Below, one piece after another: positions 24,454 to 32,549 of a stretch of 40,956 nucleotides of DNA. Source of the DNA: Fulvivirga imtechensis AK7 (GTDB lineage Bacteria > Bacteroidota > Bacteroidia > Cytophagales > Cyclobacteriaceae); assembly GCF_000331535.1 (NCBI RefSeq), contig NZ_AMZN01000053.1, positions 1-40,956 of the forward strand, written 5' to 3'. A program made the position numbers and the translations under genes. Position 1 is the stretch's first letter. Each line of letters begins with the position of its first letter. The notes below the pieces were generated by a model. The model saw only the letters and a list, made by a program, of their open reading frames with translations. It did no database searches and was not told the origin of the DNA.

Positions 24454-25548
24454 ATGACCGTAAAGCATTTTTTGTTGGTAATAGTTGGAATGGTATCTAC
24501 AGTTTTTGTTTATGCCCAGCAAGCTGAGGAGCTTGTGTTTAGCGAAAAGACCTTTGATTTTGGAACCGTTAAAGAAGAAGATGGACCCATTATCCATGAA
24601 TTCAGCTTTATCAACAAAGGTTTAAAGCCGATAAAGATCACTGGCGTCAAAGCTTCCTGTGGGTGTACTACTCCGGACTGGACTAAAGAAACCGTTAACC
24701 CTGGTGAAACAGGTTATATCCAGGCCCAGTATAATCCACGCAATCGCCCCGGAGCATTTAATAAGAGCCTTACCGTTACTACAGATGCTTCAAACACACC
24801 TATGAGGCTGTATATTAAAGGAAATGTGGTGCCAAAGCCAAAGTCTGTAGAGGAGGAATTACCCACCGCCATGGGTGGGTTGCGGGTGAAGTATCGCTCT
24901 TTCAATATGGGTAAAGTGGAGACCACTGATGAACCTGCGGTGAAGGAGTTTCAGGTTTATAATATGAGTGAGACCCCGGTTACATTTCTGGAAAAGCAGG
25001 AGGCGCCTTCTTACATCAGGTTGGAGTTCGATCCTCAGGTGCTGGCCCCTGCTTCGGAGGGTGTGGTCAAGGTGATCTATGATGCTAAAGCGAAAAATGA
25101 TCTTGGCTTTAGCTCTGATAATGTAAAATTCTTGACAGATGAGGAGGGAGATGATGCGGTGAAATCGATTTCTGTTTATGCTACCATAGAAGAATATTTT
25201 CCACCGATGAGCCGGGAGGAGATGGATAAGGCGCCTCGTCTTAAGCTGGATGAAAATGTCCATGATTTTGGAAAGCTGAATGCTGATAAAAGTACAACCG
25301 GCAAGTTTACACTTACAAATGTTGGAGGGGGTCCATTAAAAATACGTCAGACAAAGTCCAACTGTACCTGTGTGGTAGCCAAATTGGGTAAAGAGACCCT
25401 GGAACCCGGGGAGAGTACCGAAATGGAGGTAACTTTTAACTCAGAAGGAAGGCGCGGCAATCAGCAAAAATCGGTCACCATCTTTTCCAATGACCCGCGA
25501 GGTTCAGCCCAGCGTGTGACTATTAAGGGGTACGTTAATAGCGATTAA
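24454..25548 (+). CDS. DUF1573 secreted protein, two domains
   Basis: 364 residues from ATG 24454, which gives a signal peptide (MTVKHFLLVIVGMVSTVFVYAQ); the in-frame upstream start is rejected. Two DUF1573 immunoglobulin-like domains: FDFGTVKEEDGPIIHEFSFINKG...ASCGCTTPDW (about 32-80) and HDFGKLNADKSTTGKFTLTNVGG...SNCTCVVAKLG (about 270-320). Each has the Cys-x-Cys typical of the family. A central region of about 110 residues may be a third, diverged Ig fold. Common in Bacteroidetes; function unknown, presumably periplasmic or cell surface. Monocistronic. Confidence 0.9.
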   Translation: MTVKHFLLVIVGMVSTVFVYAQQAEELVFSEKTFDFGTVKEEDGPIIHEFSFINKGLKPIKITGVKASCGCTTPDWTKETVNPGETGYIQAQYNPRNRPGAFNKSLTVTTDASNTPMRLYIKGNVVPKPKSVEEELPTAMGGLRVKYRSFNMGKVETTDEPAVKEFQVYNMSETPVTFLEKQEAPSYIRLEFDPQVLAPASEGVVKVIYDAKAKNDLGFSSDNVKFLTDEEGDDAVKSISVYATIEEYFPPMSREEMDKAPRLKLDENVHDFGKLNADKSTTGKFTLTNVGGGPLKIRQTKSNCTCVVAKLGKETLEPGESTEMEVTFNSEGRRGNQQKSVTIFSNDPRGSAQRVTIKGYVNSD

Positions 25549-25557
25549 ATATGGTCA

Positions 25558-25713
25558 CTGGTGTTAAGTTAAGCATACTTTAGCCATACCAAGCTTTGTT
25601 GTTTTTGTCCCATGCTGCCTTAAAAAATACACGGCTATGCTCATATTTTTTGCGTTGCCTGGAACAAAAATAACTACAACTTATACGACACAGTACACTT
25701 AACTCAACACTAG
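25558..25713. repeat. Dispersed repeat family III, complete near-palindrome
   Basis: 156 bases that pair along most of their length: CTGGTGTTAAGTTAAGCATACT against AGTACACTTAACTCAACACTAG, then TTGTTGTTTTTGTCCCATGC against GCCTGGAACAAAAATAACTACAA. The centre is AAAAAATAC...ATATTTTTTGC. A half copy is found at 36020. No coding frame. It lies 9 bases after the DUF1573 stop and directly abuts heptamer arrays. Confidence 0.82.
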
Positions 25714-25926
25714 CTGCTAGTCACGAGTCATTGGTCAGGTTCAATCTATGGCCGGTGTCTTAAAAGTAGGCAGTTGGCAGAAGCAGTAGGCAAGTAGCGT
25801 CCTGAGTGTTTAGTCATGAGTATTGAGTGTCGAGTTACGAATGCTGCGTTACTAATCCTATAAAAGACTAGTAAAGCTTTTCAGCAAGAAACCAGCAACC
25901 GACTGACCAGAACCAGCAACCAACAA
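25714..25926. repeat. Cluster of four heptamer arrays
   Basis: Four blocks with period 7 fill the spacer. 25714-25741: CTGCTAG, TCACGAG, TCATTGG, TCAGGTT. 25766-25799: GTAGGCA, GTTGGCA, GAAGCA (one base short), GTAGGCA, AGTAGCG. 25801-25842: CCTGAGT, GTTTAGT, CATGAGT, ATTGAGT, GTCGAGT, TACGAAT. 25892-25926: CCAGCAA, CCGACTG, ACCAGAA, CCAGCAA, CCAACAA, ending at the sulP stop codon. The first and last blocks use complementary units. Confidence 0.8.
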
Positions 25927-27462
25927 TTACACCATATCCGTAGCTACTTTGTAGGTAGGATCTTCGTAGTAATTTACTTCAATAATAGCCGAGGCATTAT
26001 TCATAAGTTTGCGGCAATCTTCACTCAAGTGCCTTAAATGTACTTTTTTTCCAACTTTAGCGTAGCGTTCGGTTACTTTATTGAGCGCTTCAATAGCGCT
26101 ATGATCCACTACTCTTGATTCTTGAAAGTCTATTACCACATGTTCGGGATCATTAGCCACATCAAATTTTTCATTAAATGCCGCTACTGATCCGAAAAAC
26201 AAAGGTCCGTAGATCTCATAATGCTTGTGTCCATGCTCGTCCAGGCTTTTTCGGGCTCTGATACGCTTGGCGTTTTCCCATGCAAATGCAAGTGCCGAGA
26301 TTACCACTCCAAGAATTACGGCCACGGCAAGGTTGTGAAAGATAACGGTTACACCAGCTACCAATACCATTACAATTACGTCAGTGAGGGGTACTTTTCT
26401 GAATATTCTCAGGCTTGCCCATTCAAAAGTGCCAATAGATACCATAAACATAAGCCCTACGAGCGCTGCCATGGGTATTTGCTCTATGAGTGATGACCCA
26501 AATAGTACAAAAAGCAGTAAAAACACCGCAGCAACGATCCCTGAAAGCCTGAACCGGCCACCGGAACTCACATTAATAATACTCTGGCCTATCATTGCGC
26601 ATCCGCCCATTCCGCCAAAAAAGCCCGTTGCTATATTGGCAACACCTTGAGCCACACATTCTTTATTGCCCCGTCCTCTTGTTTCAGTCATTTCATCAAC
26701 CACTGCCAAAGTGAGCAGACTTTCAATTAAACCTACCAGAGCCATGATTAACGAGTAAGGAAAGATAATGGTCAGCGTTTCCCAGTTTAATGGGACCACC
26801 GGAAAATGGAACTCGGGTAGTCCACCGGCAATGGAGGCAATATCACCTACTGTTTTTGTAGGTATACCAGCATAGATTACCACCAGTGAAATACTTACAA
26901 TGGCCATTAATGAAGAAGGTACTGCCCTGGTAAGCTTAGGGAGAAAATGAATAATGGCCATTGTAAGTATTACGAGGCCCAGCATAGTATATAGTGGCTC
27001 ACCAGTGAGCCATTGCAAGTTGCCAGAAGCATCTCGGGCTTTAAATTGACTTAGTTGAGCCAGGAATATGACTATAGCCAACCCGTTAAGAAAGCCGTAG
27101 ATCACCGGATGCGGAACTAGTCTGATGAATTTACCCATCCGTAGTACACCTATAACTATTTGAATAAGCCCCATGAGTACAGCGGCAGCAAAAAGGTATT
27201 CAACACCATGCCTGGCCACAAGAGTAACAATAACTACAGCTATAGCACCTGTGGCTCCCGAGATCATTCCTGGCCTGCCCCCAAGAATGGATGTGATCAG
27301 CCCGATAATAAATGCAGTATATAGTCCGATCAGAGGGCTTACACCTGCAATAATGGAAAATGCTACTGCCTCTGGTACCAGAGCCAATGCTACGGTTAGG
27401 CCCGACAATATTTCATTTTTAGGGTTGAATCCCTTCGTCTTCAATTGCTGAATAAAGGTCAT
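25927..27462 (-). CDS. SulP family anion transporter with STAS domain
   Basis: 511 residues. The transport domain (about 1-385) opens with [32 protein letters not shown], the SulP signature, and contains [20 protein letters not shown] around 285-305. The C-terminal STAS domain (about 410-500) has [19 protein letters not shown] with the conserved Asp-His-Ser. It is shorter than plant and animal SulP because of a compact STAS. Substrates in bacteria include sulfate, bicarbonate and C4-dicarboxylates; no carbonic anhydrase is adjacent. Repeat copy D ends 12 bases upstream of its start, so the element is part of its leader. Confidence 0.93.
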   Translation of the reverse strand: MTFIQQLKTKGFNPKNEILSGLTVALALVPEAVAFSIIAGVSPLIGLYTAFIIGLITSILGGRPGMISGATGAIAVVIVTLVARHGVEYLFAAAVLMGLIQIVIGVLRMGKFIRLVPHPVIYGFLNGLAIVIFLAQLSQFKARDASGNLQWLTGEPLYTMLGLVILTMAIIHFLPKLTRAVPSSLMAIVSISLVVIYAGIPTKTVGDIASIAGGLPEFHFPVVPLNWETLTIIFPYSLIMALVGLIESLLTLAVVDEMTETRGRGNKECVAQGVANIATGFFGGMGGCAMIGQSIINVSSGGRFRLSGIVAAVFLLLFVLFGSSLIEQIPMAALVGLMFMVSIGTFEWASLRIFRKVPLTDVIVMVLVAGVTVIFHNLAVAVILGVVISALAFAWENAKRIRARKSLDEHGHKHYEIYGPLFFGSVAAFNEKFDVANDPEHVVIDFQESRVVDHSAIEALNKVTERYAKVGKKVHLRHLSEDCRKLMNNASAIIEVNYYEDPTYKVATDMV

Positions 27463-27474
27463 TTATAGAATAAT

Positions 27475-27619
27475 TAGGGTTTGTAAGAAAACGCTAAGTG
27501 GCTTTACGAAAACGTTGCTGCCAAAGGACGCGGCGAAGGGCCAAAAAGCGGAGTCCGCGGGGGATGAGCATTTTTGGGTCGGGCGTAACGCAGACATTGA
27601 CATTTTCTTAGAGACACTA
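27475..27619 (-). repeat. Dispersed repeat family I, copy D
   Basis: 145 bases in minus orientation: ends TAGGGTTTGTAAGAAAACGCTAAGTGGC (plus strand, left) and TTTCTTAGAGACACTA (right). The internal CCAAAAAGCGGAGTCCGCGG...GAGCATTTTTGGG matches copies B and E inverted. It sits 12 bases upstream of the sulP start codon, with the same direction as the gene. Confidence 0.9.
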
Positions 27620-27819
27620 TAATTAATAATTAGAGAATAGTTGACTCGTCTTCATTGCTTCAATGAATGAGTCGGACAGAATACTATGATAGACGCGCTA
27701 ATAGCCTGAGTGAGTATCAGGGTGGAGTCGGACGGGTGTGTTTTATACTGTGTTTCATAAAGAAGCTGCGAAGATAAAGTGCTATTAGGTAATAAGCAAA
27801 GAGGGGACAGCTATTTAAT
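27620..27819. other. Non-coding spacer with one weak hairpin
   Basis: No gene seen between repeat copy D and the terminator of the small charged protein. A hairpin with interrupted stem (GACTC...CATTG / CAATG...GAGTC, 27643-27673) is the only structure found. Nothing else can be supported. Confidence 0.4.
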
Positions 27820-27899
27820 AAAAAAAAGTGCTACTATCAGCAGCAGGCGAAGTGAAGCTGGAATGGTTAAAGTACACCTGCTGATGTGCTGATAGTAGC
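27820..27899 (-). terminator. Terminator of the small charged protein gene
   Basis: A 13-base perfect stem (27830-27842 with 27887-27899, GCTACTATCAGCA / TGCTGATAGTAGC) plus an inner GCAGG / CCTGC pairing. On the minus strand it is followed by ACTTTTTTTTATTAAAT. It starts 10 bases past the stop of the 81-residue gene, so it fits a minus-strand terminator with a large loop. Confidence 0.75.
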
Positions 27900-27908
27900 G
27901 GTTTCGGT

Positions 27909-28154
27909 TTAAGATTGATTATTGGTGTGCTTATCTATATTAGGCTTACGAGTATTTCTATTTGGTTTTGTCCGCGCATCCTGTTCAGGTAGGTCATCAT
28001 CATCAACATGTCTCACACGAACGCGATCGCTCTCCTTCATTTTTTTACGGTCGTAGCTACTTGTTTTGATGGCCGCTTTACTCTGTTCATTCTGAGTTGG
28101 GCTTCCCTTATGGGTTTTTCCTCCGCTTTTGGTTTTTTCAGACTGTCGTGGCAT
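27909..28154 (-). CDS. Small highly charged hypothetical protein
   Basis: 81 residues, Lys/Arg/Asp/Gln-rich with no hydrophobic segment, so probably disordered and cytoplasmic (MPRQSEKTKSGGKTHKGS..., ending KPNIDKHTNNQS). I do not recognise a family. The acidic run DDDD in the middle is flanked by basic stretches. A good terminator directly downstream and the unbroken frame support it being expressed. Nucleic-acid binding is possible from charge but not shown. Confidence 0.65.
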   Translation of the reverse strand: MPRQSEKTKSGGKTHKGSPTQNEQSKAAIKTSSYDRKKMKESDRVRVRHVDDDDLPEQDARTKPNRNTRKPNIDKHTNNQS

Positions 28155-28234
28155 ATCGGTGAGGTTTAAGTGATTAGTTTATTCCATACCTGATTAACAA
28201 ACAGACATACCAATGGTTATGGCATAGTAAATAT

Positions 28235-28435
28235 TTTAACGTGAGTTCGATACAGTGGAACCGATGAAAGGTATACATATCAGAAAACAGCCAAAAGAAC
28301 CTCTTTTTAATATCATTATTCACAGAATCAACCGAAAGTTGTTGCGTGCCTTCCCGAGGCAAATTCAGAGGCAAGTTCGGGACAGGGCAGAATGACCGCC
28401 TATTTTTATGGGTTCTATATCCGAACTCATGTTAT
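28235..28435. repeat. Dispersed repeat family II, copy 2
   Basis: 201 bases bounded by TTAACGTGAGTTCGATA and TATCCGAACTCATGTTAT. It shares with copy 1 the right-hand part (GTGCCTTCCCGAGGCAA, GGGACAGGGCAGAATGACC, GGTTCTA), while the left-hand part differs. It fills most of the 291-base gap between the small charged protein and the PRPP-synthetase-like gene. A short frame overlapping it is not considered coding. Confidence 0.82.
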
Positions 28436-28445
28436 TTTAGAGTAG

Positions 28446-29354
28446 TTAATGGATATGCTGGCAGATCAAAGGTGCTATACTCCTTACCTCAAGAAAATCA
28501 TCCTGAATATTGATGGCGTTTTTATGTGTGTCTGTACAGATCACTTTGCGGATCAGTCCGGATGATTTTAGTTTATCCAGTCCGTTGTTAATGAACAAAC
28601 CATGTGTGGTGATAACATAAATATCCGAAGCGCCTGCTTGTTTGTAGGTTCGGGCGGCATTGATGATACTGCCTCCGGAGCGGATCATATCATCATAAAT
28701 AACCACTTTCTTGCCTTCAACATCTGCATTTACGGCACTTACTTCAGTGTGGTCTCCTTTGATACGCCTCTTCAGGATAAAGGCTGCATTTACCCCGGCA
28801 TCATTGGCAAGTGATTCTACCCATTTGGCACGGCCGGAGTCTGTACTGGCCATTACAAAATCATCACCAGCATAGTCCTTTGCGGTGTCAATGACTATAT
28901 CCTTGCAGTAAACATGAATTGGATACAGGTGGCCTTCAAAATAATGAGGAATACCCTCAGTATGAAGGTCAAAAAGATAGATCTTGTTGCCCTTGTTACT
29001 TCTGGGAATGGAGGACAACAGCCGTGCCCGTGTTTTTGCTGTTACAATCTCCCCGGGTAATACAGATCGCTCCATAGTTGAATATCCATAGTAGGGTACC
29101 ACCAGGCTTAGAGAATTAGCCCCGCAACTGACAATTGAAGATGCGAGATCAAATAATTCTAAAGTAGCCTGATCATTGATCGTGCCACCTACGATCACTA
29201 CGTTCCGGTCTTCCACGGAGGTTATTATCCTTTGATAGCGCTCTTCATCGGAAAAGAAATTCACTTCCACCTCCCCGTTTTCAAAATCGCCACAATCAAG
29301 CATCTTGTTGGCCAGGTATGTGTAATCGGTAGTGTGGAACAATAGCTTTTTCAT
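28446..29354 (-). CDS. PRPP synthetase-like protein with altered active-site motifs
   Basis: 302 residues with the two-domain phosphoribosyltransferase-like fold of ribose-phosphate pyrophosphokinase. Conserved: PYYGYS (87-92), FDLHTE with His131, Asp172, flexible-loop LKRR (Lys195, Arg196) and the PRPP loop VVIYDDMIRSGGSI (217-230). Altered: the usual ATP-binding Ala-Arg-Gln-Asp-Arg after Gly-Tyr is replaced by Ser-Thr-Met-Glu-Arg (92-96), and Asp-Thr-Gly-Gly-Thr of the phosphate loop by Arg-Ser-Gly-Gly-Ser (225-229). A housekeeping Prs would normally keep these. It may be a divergent paralogue making a related diphosphorylated sugar; ADP-ribose, as used by phage Adps enzymes, is one possibility. 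Single gene. Confidence 0.85.
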   Translation of the reverse strand: MKKLLFHTTDYTYLANKMLDCGDFENGEVEVNFFSDEERYQRIITSVEDRNVVIVGGTINDQATLELFDLASSIVSCGANSLSLVVPYYGYSTMERSVLPGEIVTAKTRARLLSSIPRSNKGNKIYLFDLHTEGIPHYFEGHLYPIHVYCKDIVIDTAKDYAGDDFVMASTDSGRAKWVESLANDAGVNAAFILKRRIKGDHTEVSAVNADVEGKKVVIYDDMIRSGGSIINAARTYKQAGASDIYVITTHGLFINNGLDKLKSSGLIRKVICTDTHKNAINIQDDFLEVRSIAPLICQHIH

Positions 29355-29464
29355 AATTTTAGTTTTGCGGTATGTATGTTAATAAATAGTTTAAACCTCA
29401 AGTGTAACATTTAAGTGATCTGCCACTATTCTACACACCAGGTACTCATACTATACCACCAAAG

Positions 29465-29815
29465 CTATTGGTTAATGTACTTAAAAACAAAGCTGAGCCC
29501 AAGGCACAGCAAACCAAGTATTGGGAAGGGGGCTCCAGCTAATGAGCCGTGAACCAAAGCATGCGCTAACTGTATCTTCGTCATCTCACCTGCAGCATCT
29601 GCTGCCTGTAATACGTCCATATATCCTTTTACAAGACCGATGACTCCAAAGGTAAGAGCTGTCAGGCCTAAGGGTACAAGCGAATGCCCCGAGAGGCCGG
29701 GCTTTCTAAAAAGATGCTTATTGAGCGATTGCCACAGACCTATTCCAAATATTAAAAAAAGACAGAGATACAAGACAACAGATATCCATGAGGAGACGGG
29801 GTAGGGTAAAGTCAT
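29465..29815 (-). CDS. Small membrane protein, MotA/TolQ/ExbB-like
   Basis: 116 residues with three membrane helices (about 12-30, 46-66, 92-113). The segment ALTFGVIGLVKGYMDVLQAADAAGE followed by a small-residue helix (AHALVHGSLAGAPFPILGLL) resembles the conserved C-terminal half of MotA/TolQ/ExbB proton-channel proteins. It is much shorter than ExbB (about 240), lacks the large cytoplasmic loop, and has no ExbD/TolR neighbour. The assignment is therefore tentative; a hypothetical membrane protein is the safe reading. Confidence 0.55.
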   Translation of the reverse strand: MTLPYPVSSWISVVLYLCLFLIFGIGLWQSLNKHLFRKPGLSGHSLVPLGLTALTFGVIGLVKGYMDVLQAADAAGEMTKIQLAHALVHGSLAGAPFPILGLLCLGLSFVFKYINQ

Positions 29816-29940
29816 AACTATAGATTTTAAGGCTCAAATTAACGTTATTTCCCTGAATACAAAATTATTTTTTCTTTCATAAAACACTTTGAACCAAGAT
29901 TTTCAGGAAATGTCAGGTATAATAACCTCGGAACCCGGAA

Positions 29941-30852
29941 CTATCCTTTTTCTTTTTTTAAAGCCTCGATCTCAGATGGCTCTATGTGAACCAGCACGTC
30001 TTGTATCTCAGGTAAATTTTCCTGAATATAATTCTTTACCTCGTGAGCTATCTCATGTCCATCGGCAACGGAGATGTTGGAGTCGACCCAAATGTGCATA
30101 TCTACTATATGCATAACGCCCATTTTTCGGGTATAGCACTTTTCCACATGATGCACACCTTTAACATGGAAGGCCAACTCTTTTACCTGTTTATTTAATT
30201 CAGGAACAAGTGATTCATCCAATAGTTCACCGATGGCCGGCCTGGCAATATGGTAGGCATTATAGCCAATAACAATAGCGGCAAGTATTGCGGCATAATC
30301 ATCAGCCGACTCATAGCCTTCACCACCTATAATGGCAATAGATATACCCACAAAAGCTGCAACTGATGTAATGGCATCACTTCTGTGGTGGAAGGCATCC
30401 GCTTTAACTGCTCCGCTGTTTATTTCTTCTGCGGTTTTTAGTACGTAGCGGTAGAGCAGTTCCTTTACCACAACAACACCCACTAAAATGATGAGAGTAA
30501 ATGGTGCAGGAGTTTTGTGTGGGGTCAATATATTATTGATACTGTCTTTCGTGATGATAATTGCGGCCGTGGTAAGCGCCAGAGCAATGCCCAACGCTAT
30601 TAATGCCTCGGCTTTCCCATGTCCGTAGGGATGGTTCTTGTCAGGGGGGCGAGCCGACCATTTTAACCCTAACCAGAGCATGGTTGAAGAAAGCACATCC
30701 CCGGCTGATTCTATGGCATCAGCGATAAGGGCATACGAATTGCCAAATATTCCGCCCAAAGCCTTCACTACTGCCAGTACGGTACTAATAATAATGCCTG
30801 TTAGTGTGGTTTTCAGGCCTTTTTCCGTAGGGTGTGAAATATTCTCTTGCAC
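29941..30852 (-). CDS. Cation diffusion facilitator metal transporter
   Basis: Zn2+/Fe2+/Co2+-type efflux pump of the CDF family, about 303 residues from a GTG at 30852. The frame is open to an ATG at 30936, but that extension reads the end of the upstream DUF2231 gene out of frame and adds no membrane helix. A TTG at 30864 is also possible. Metal-site motifs: DAIESAGD in helix 2 and HHRSD in helix 5. Also NHPYGHGKAEAL in the loop and a C-terminal cytoplasmic domain (about 200-300) with HVEKCYTRKMG. It overlaps or nearly touches the DUF2231 gene, so they form one operon. Confidence 0.92.
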   Translation of the reverse strand: MQENISHPTEKGLKTTLTGIIISTVLAVVKALGGIFGNSYALIADAIESAGDVLSSTMLWLGLKWSARPPDKNHPYGHGKAEALIALGIALALTTAAIIITKDSINNILTPHKTPAPFTLIILVGVVVVKELLYRYVLKTAEEINSGAVKADAFHHRSDAITSVAAFVGISIAIIGGEGYESADDYAAILAAIVIGYNAYHIARPAIGELLDESLVPELNKQVKELAFHVKGVHHVEKCYTRKMGVMHIVDMHIWVDSNISVADGHEIAHEVKNYIQENLPEIQDVLVHIEPSEIEALKKEKG

Positions 30853-30856
30853 TTCT

Positions 30857-31345
30857 TTATTCAAATCCTTTACAATCTGCAGGGGGAACGGATACCCCCG
30901 CTGCCTGCTGATATACCAATGAGGCGCCCAGATCACCCATGTATGTAAGCATGCCGCTGCCGATAAGCATTAACGTAACTACAACGGCTGTCCAGATTTT
31001 TTTAAAACCCGGAAGTTTGTCGGATATTATGGACAAATCCAGAATTGAAGCCACTGAGAAAATATACGCAAGGTAGTAGGCCATGTTTTCATGACTTTTA
31101 AGCACTGTTGGATCACAAATCGACCTGCTTACTCTTCCATCTGCGAGATCTCCTGTGTAAATAGCTATCCATGCCGTAATAGTACCCAAATACAACAAAA
31201 GGCTTCCTGATGAGGTTAAAAATTGCTTCTTTACAAATATAGCAATTAACTTCAGCAGTGTGCCCAACAGCAGAAATGCTATTGGAAAATGGACGGACAG
31301 AGCATGATAAACCTCTGTCCTTATCCAATCCGGTAATAATCCCAT
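30857..31345 (-). CDS. DUF2231 membrane protein
   Basis: 162 residues with four membrane helices. DUF2231 features: an early His-Phe-Pro-Ile in the first helix (ALSVHFPIAFLLLG), the HENMAYY motif in the third, and C-terminal MGDLGASLVYQQAAGVSV. Related proteins often carry haem-type His pairs, but function is unknown. It lies 3 bases after a lipoprotein gene and runs directly into the CDF transporter gene. Confidence 0.85.
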   Translation of the reverse strand: MGLLPDWIRTEVYHALSVHFPIAFLLLGTLLKLIAIFVKKQFLTSSGSLLLYLGTITAWIAIYTGDLADGRVSRSICDPTVLKSHENMAYYLAYIFSVASILDLSIISDKLPGFKKIWTAVVVTLMLIGSGMLTYMGDLGASLVYQQAAGVSVPPADCKGFE

Positions 31346-31348
31346 ACT

Positions 31349-31675
31349 TTATTCAAGTACTCTTACTGCAATAGGATCAAGTCTCTTACCCACTTTCTCA
31401 ACTTCAACTTCAACCTTCATGCCTTTTTTTAATACTTCAAAATCTGCAGGGGCACCATTTTGGGTGAGGGTGGTTTGATCAGTAAAGTAGAGCTCTAGTT
31501 TTTTGTTGTCTGCTGTTTTTACATATATCTCTGTTTTTTCAGGCTCAACTTTATCGATAGTGCCCTGGTAGGTACCAGACTCAACTACATCGGTACCCCC
31601 TCCGCAGGCGGCCAAAGTAACAACAAACAAAATAGCCAATGATACTGCGGAAAGATAATTTGTTATTCTCTTCAT
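31349..31675 (-). CDS. Small lipoprotein with beta-barrel-like (OB/DUF5666-type) domain
   Basis: 108 residues. Lipobox VTLAAC gives an acylated Cys24, followed by a Gly-rich linker and a compact beta domain: GTYQGTIDKVEPEKTEIYVKTAD...LYFTDQTTLTQNG...LKKGMKVEVEVEKVGKRLDPIAVRVLE. That pattern resembles small OB-fold domains such as DUF5666. It is the first gene of an operon with DUF2231 and CDF. A periplasmic metal- or ligand-binding role is possible from context but not shown. Confidence 0.72.
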   Translation of the reverse strand: MKRITNYLSAVSLAILFVVTLAACGGGTDVVESGTYQGTIDKVEPEKTEIYVKTADNKKLELYFTDQTTLTQNGAPADFEVLKKGMKVEVEVEKVGKRLDPIAVRVLE

Positions 31676-31825
31676 AAATAAAAATGTTTAAAATTATTAA
31701 TGTGAAATCTGTGCCCTAATAAACAGTTATAAAACCAAATGCTCTAGCCTGAATGTGGGTTTTATTTAAACGGTGTATTGTAGCGGGTTCAAAGTTACTA
31801 AACCACAGGCATAACCCCGAACAAT

Positions 31826-32296
31826 TTATGTGAGGTCATCGTCCGGATCATGATCATGAGGCCCAACTCCAGGTGGGTTGAACAGCCCCCAGCGGTCGAT
31901 AGTGTAGTTCCATTGGTCAAACTGGCTCACCCATTCAATGAATAACAACCTGTATTCTTCAATCGCTTCTCTGATCAGGTGGAGATACTGTGTTTCCTTA
32001 AAACCAAACATCTCCAAACCACTGCAATGTGTCATCAGGTCACGGGCGGCTTTTCTGATGATGGTTGCATTTTCCATTCTGATATCGTATAGATCGGCTG
32101 CTTCTGCACCAGCTACCTTTACGGTGAGCATGGCAGCATCTTCCAACATAAATTCCTTGTAATTGCACAACATACGGTCATCATCATCAGCAATCAAGTC
32201 AGTGATCTTTGAGGTAAGGTCGAATATTTCCTTGCCCTTTTTGAATATCGGTAGCTGTTCAGGGTTTATGGTATGATCGTCTTCTTCTTCGTGCAT
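31826..32296 (-). CDS. Helical hypothetical protein, 156 aa
   Basis: Acidic protein beginning MHEEEDDHTINPEQLPIFKKG and ending in a His/Asp-rich tail (PHDHDPDDDLT). The middle (about 20-140) is predicted to form helical hairpins, e.g. DLTSKITDLIADDDDRMLCNYKEFM and TIIRKAARDLMTHCSG. No signal or membrane helix. The layout recalls four-helix-bundle proteins; I do not recognise the family. The acidic/His tail might bind metal. It is a single gene, divergent to the repeat cluster at 32405. Confidence 0.7.
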   Translation of the reverse strand: MHEEEDDHTINPEQLPIFKKGKEIFDLTSKITDLIADDDDRMLCNYKEFMLEDAAMLTVKVAGAEAADLYDIRMENATIIRKAARDLMTHCSGLEMFGFKETQYLHLIREAIEEYRLLFIEWVSQFDQWNYTIDRWGLFNPPGVGPHDHDPDDDLT

Positions 32297-32404
32297 GTGC
32301 TGCTCACTTTCTCATGCCAAATTTACTTAACTTATCCTGATGACCAAAAAATGTACGGCTTTATCAGTATATGCGGGAGTCTATTGTGATAAAAGAGCAC
32401 TAAT

Positions 32405-32547
32405 TAGTGTCTCTAAGAAAACGTCATCTGCGTTATGCTCGTCCCAAAAATGCTCACGTACCCCCAGTACGCTCCGCTTTTTGGCACTTCACAAGCCTTG
32501 ACCTTAACGTTTTCTTAAAGCCACTTAGAGTTTTCTTACAAACACTA
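32405..32547 (+). repeat. Dispersed repeat family I, copy E
   Basis: 143 bases, complete: TAGTGTCTCTAAGAAAACG at the left and GTTTTCTTACAAACACTA at the right, with CCCAAAAATGCTCACGTACC...GTACGCTCCGCTTTTTGG inside. Copy F begins three bases later, giving a head-to-tail pair joined by AAT. Confidence 0.92.
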
Positions 32548-32549
32548 AT

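Noticed and set aside
28174-28374. 66-residue minus-strand frame
   Set aside because: Lies within the family II repeat and has no protein-like features.
28446-29354. Complete phage-type NAD+ reconstitution pair (Adps plus Namat)
   Set aside because: Only the Prs-like gene is present; no nicotinamide phosphoribosyltransferase-like gene in the window, so the system cannot be claimed.
30853-30936. N-terminal extension of the CDF transporter to the ATG at 30936
   Set aside because: Reads the 3' end of the DUF2231 gene in another frame, with an 80-base overlap and no homology-like features.
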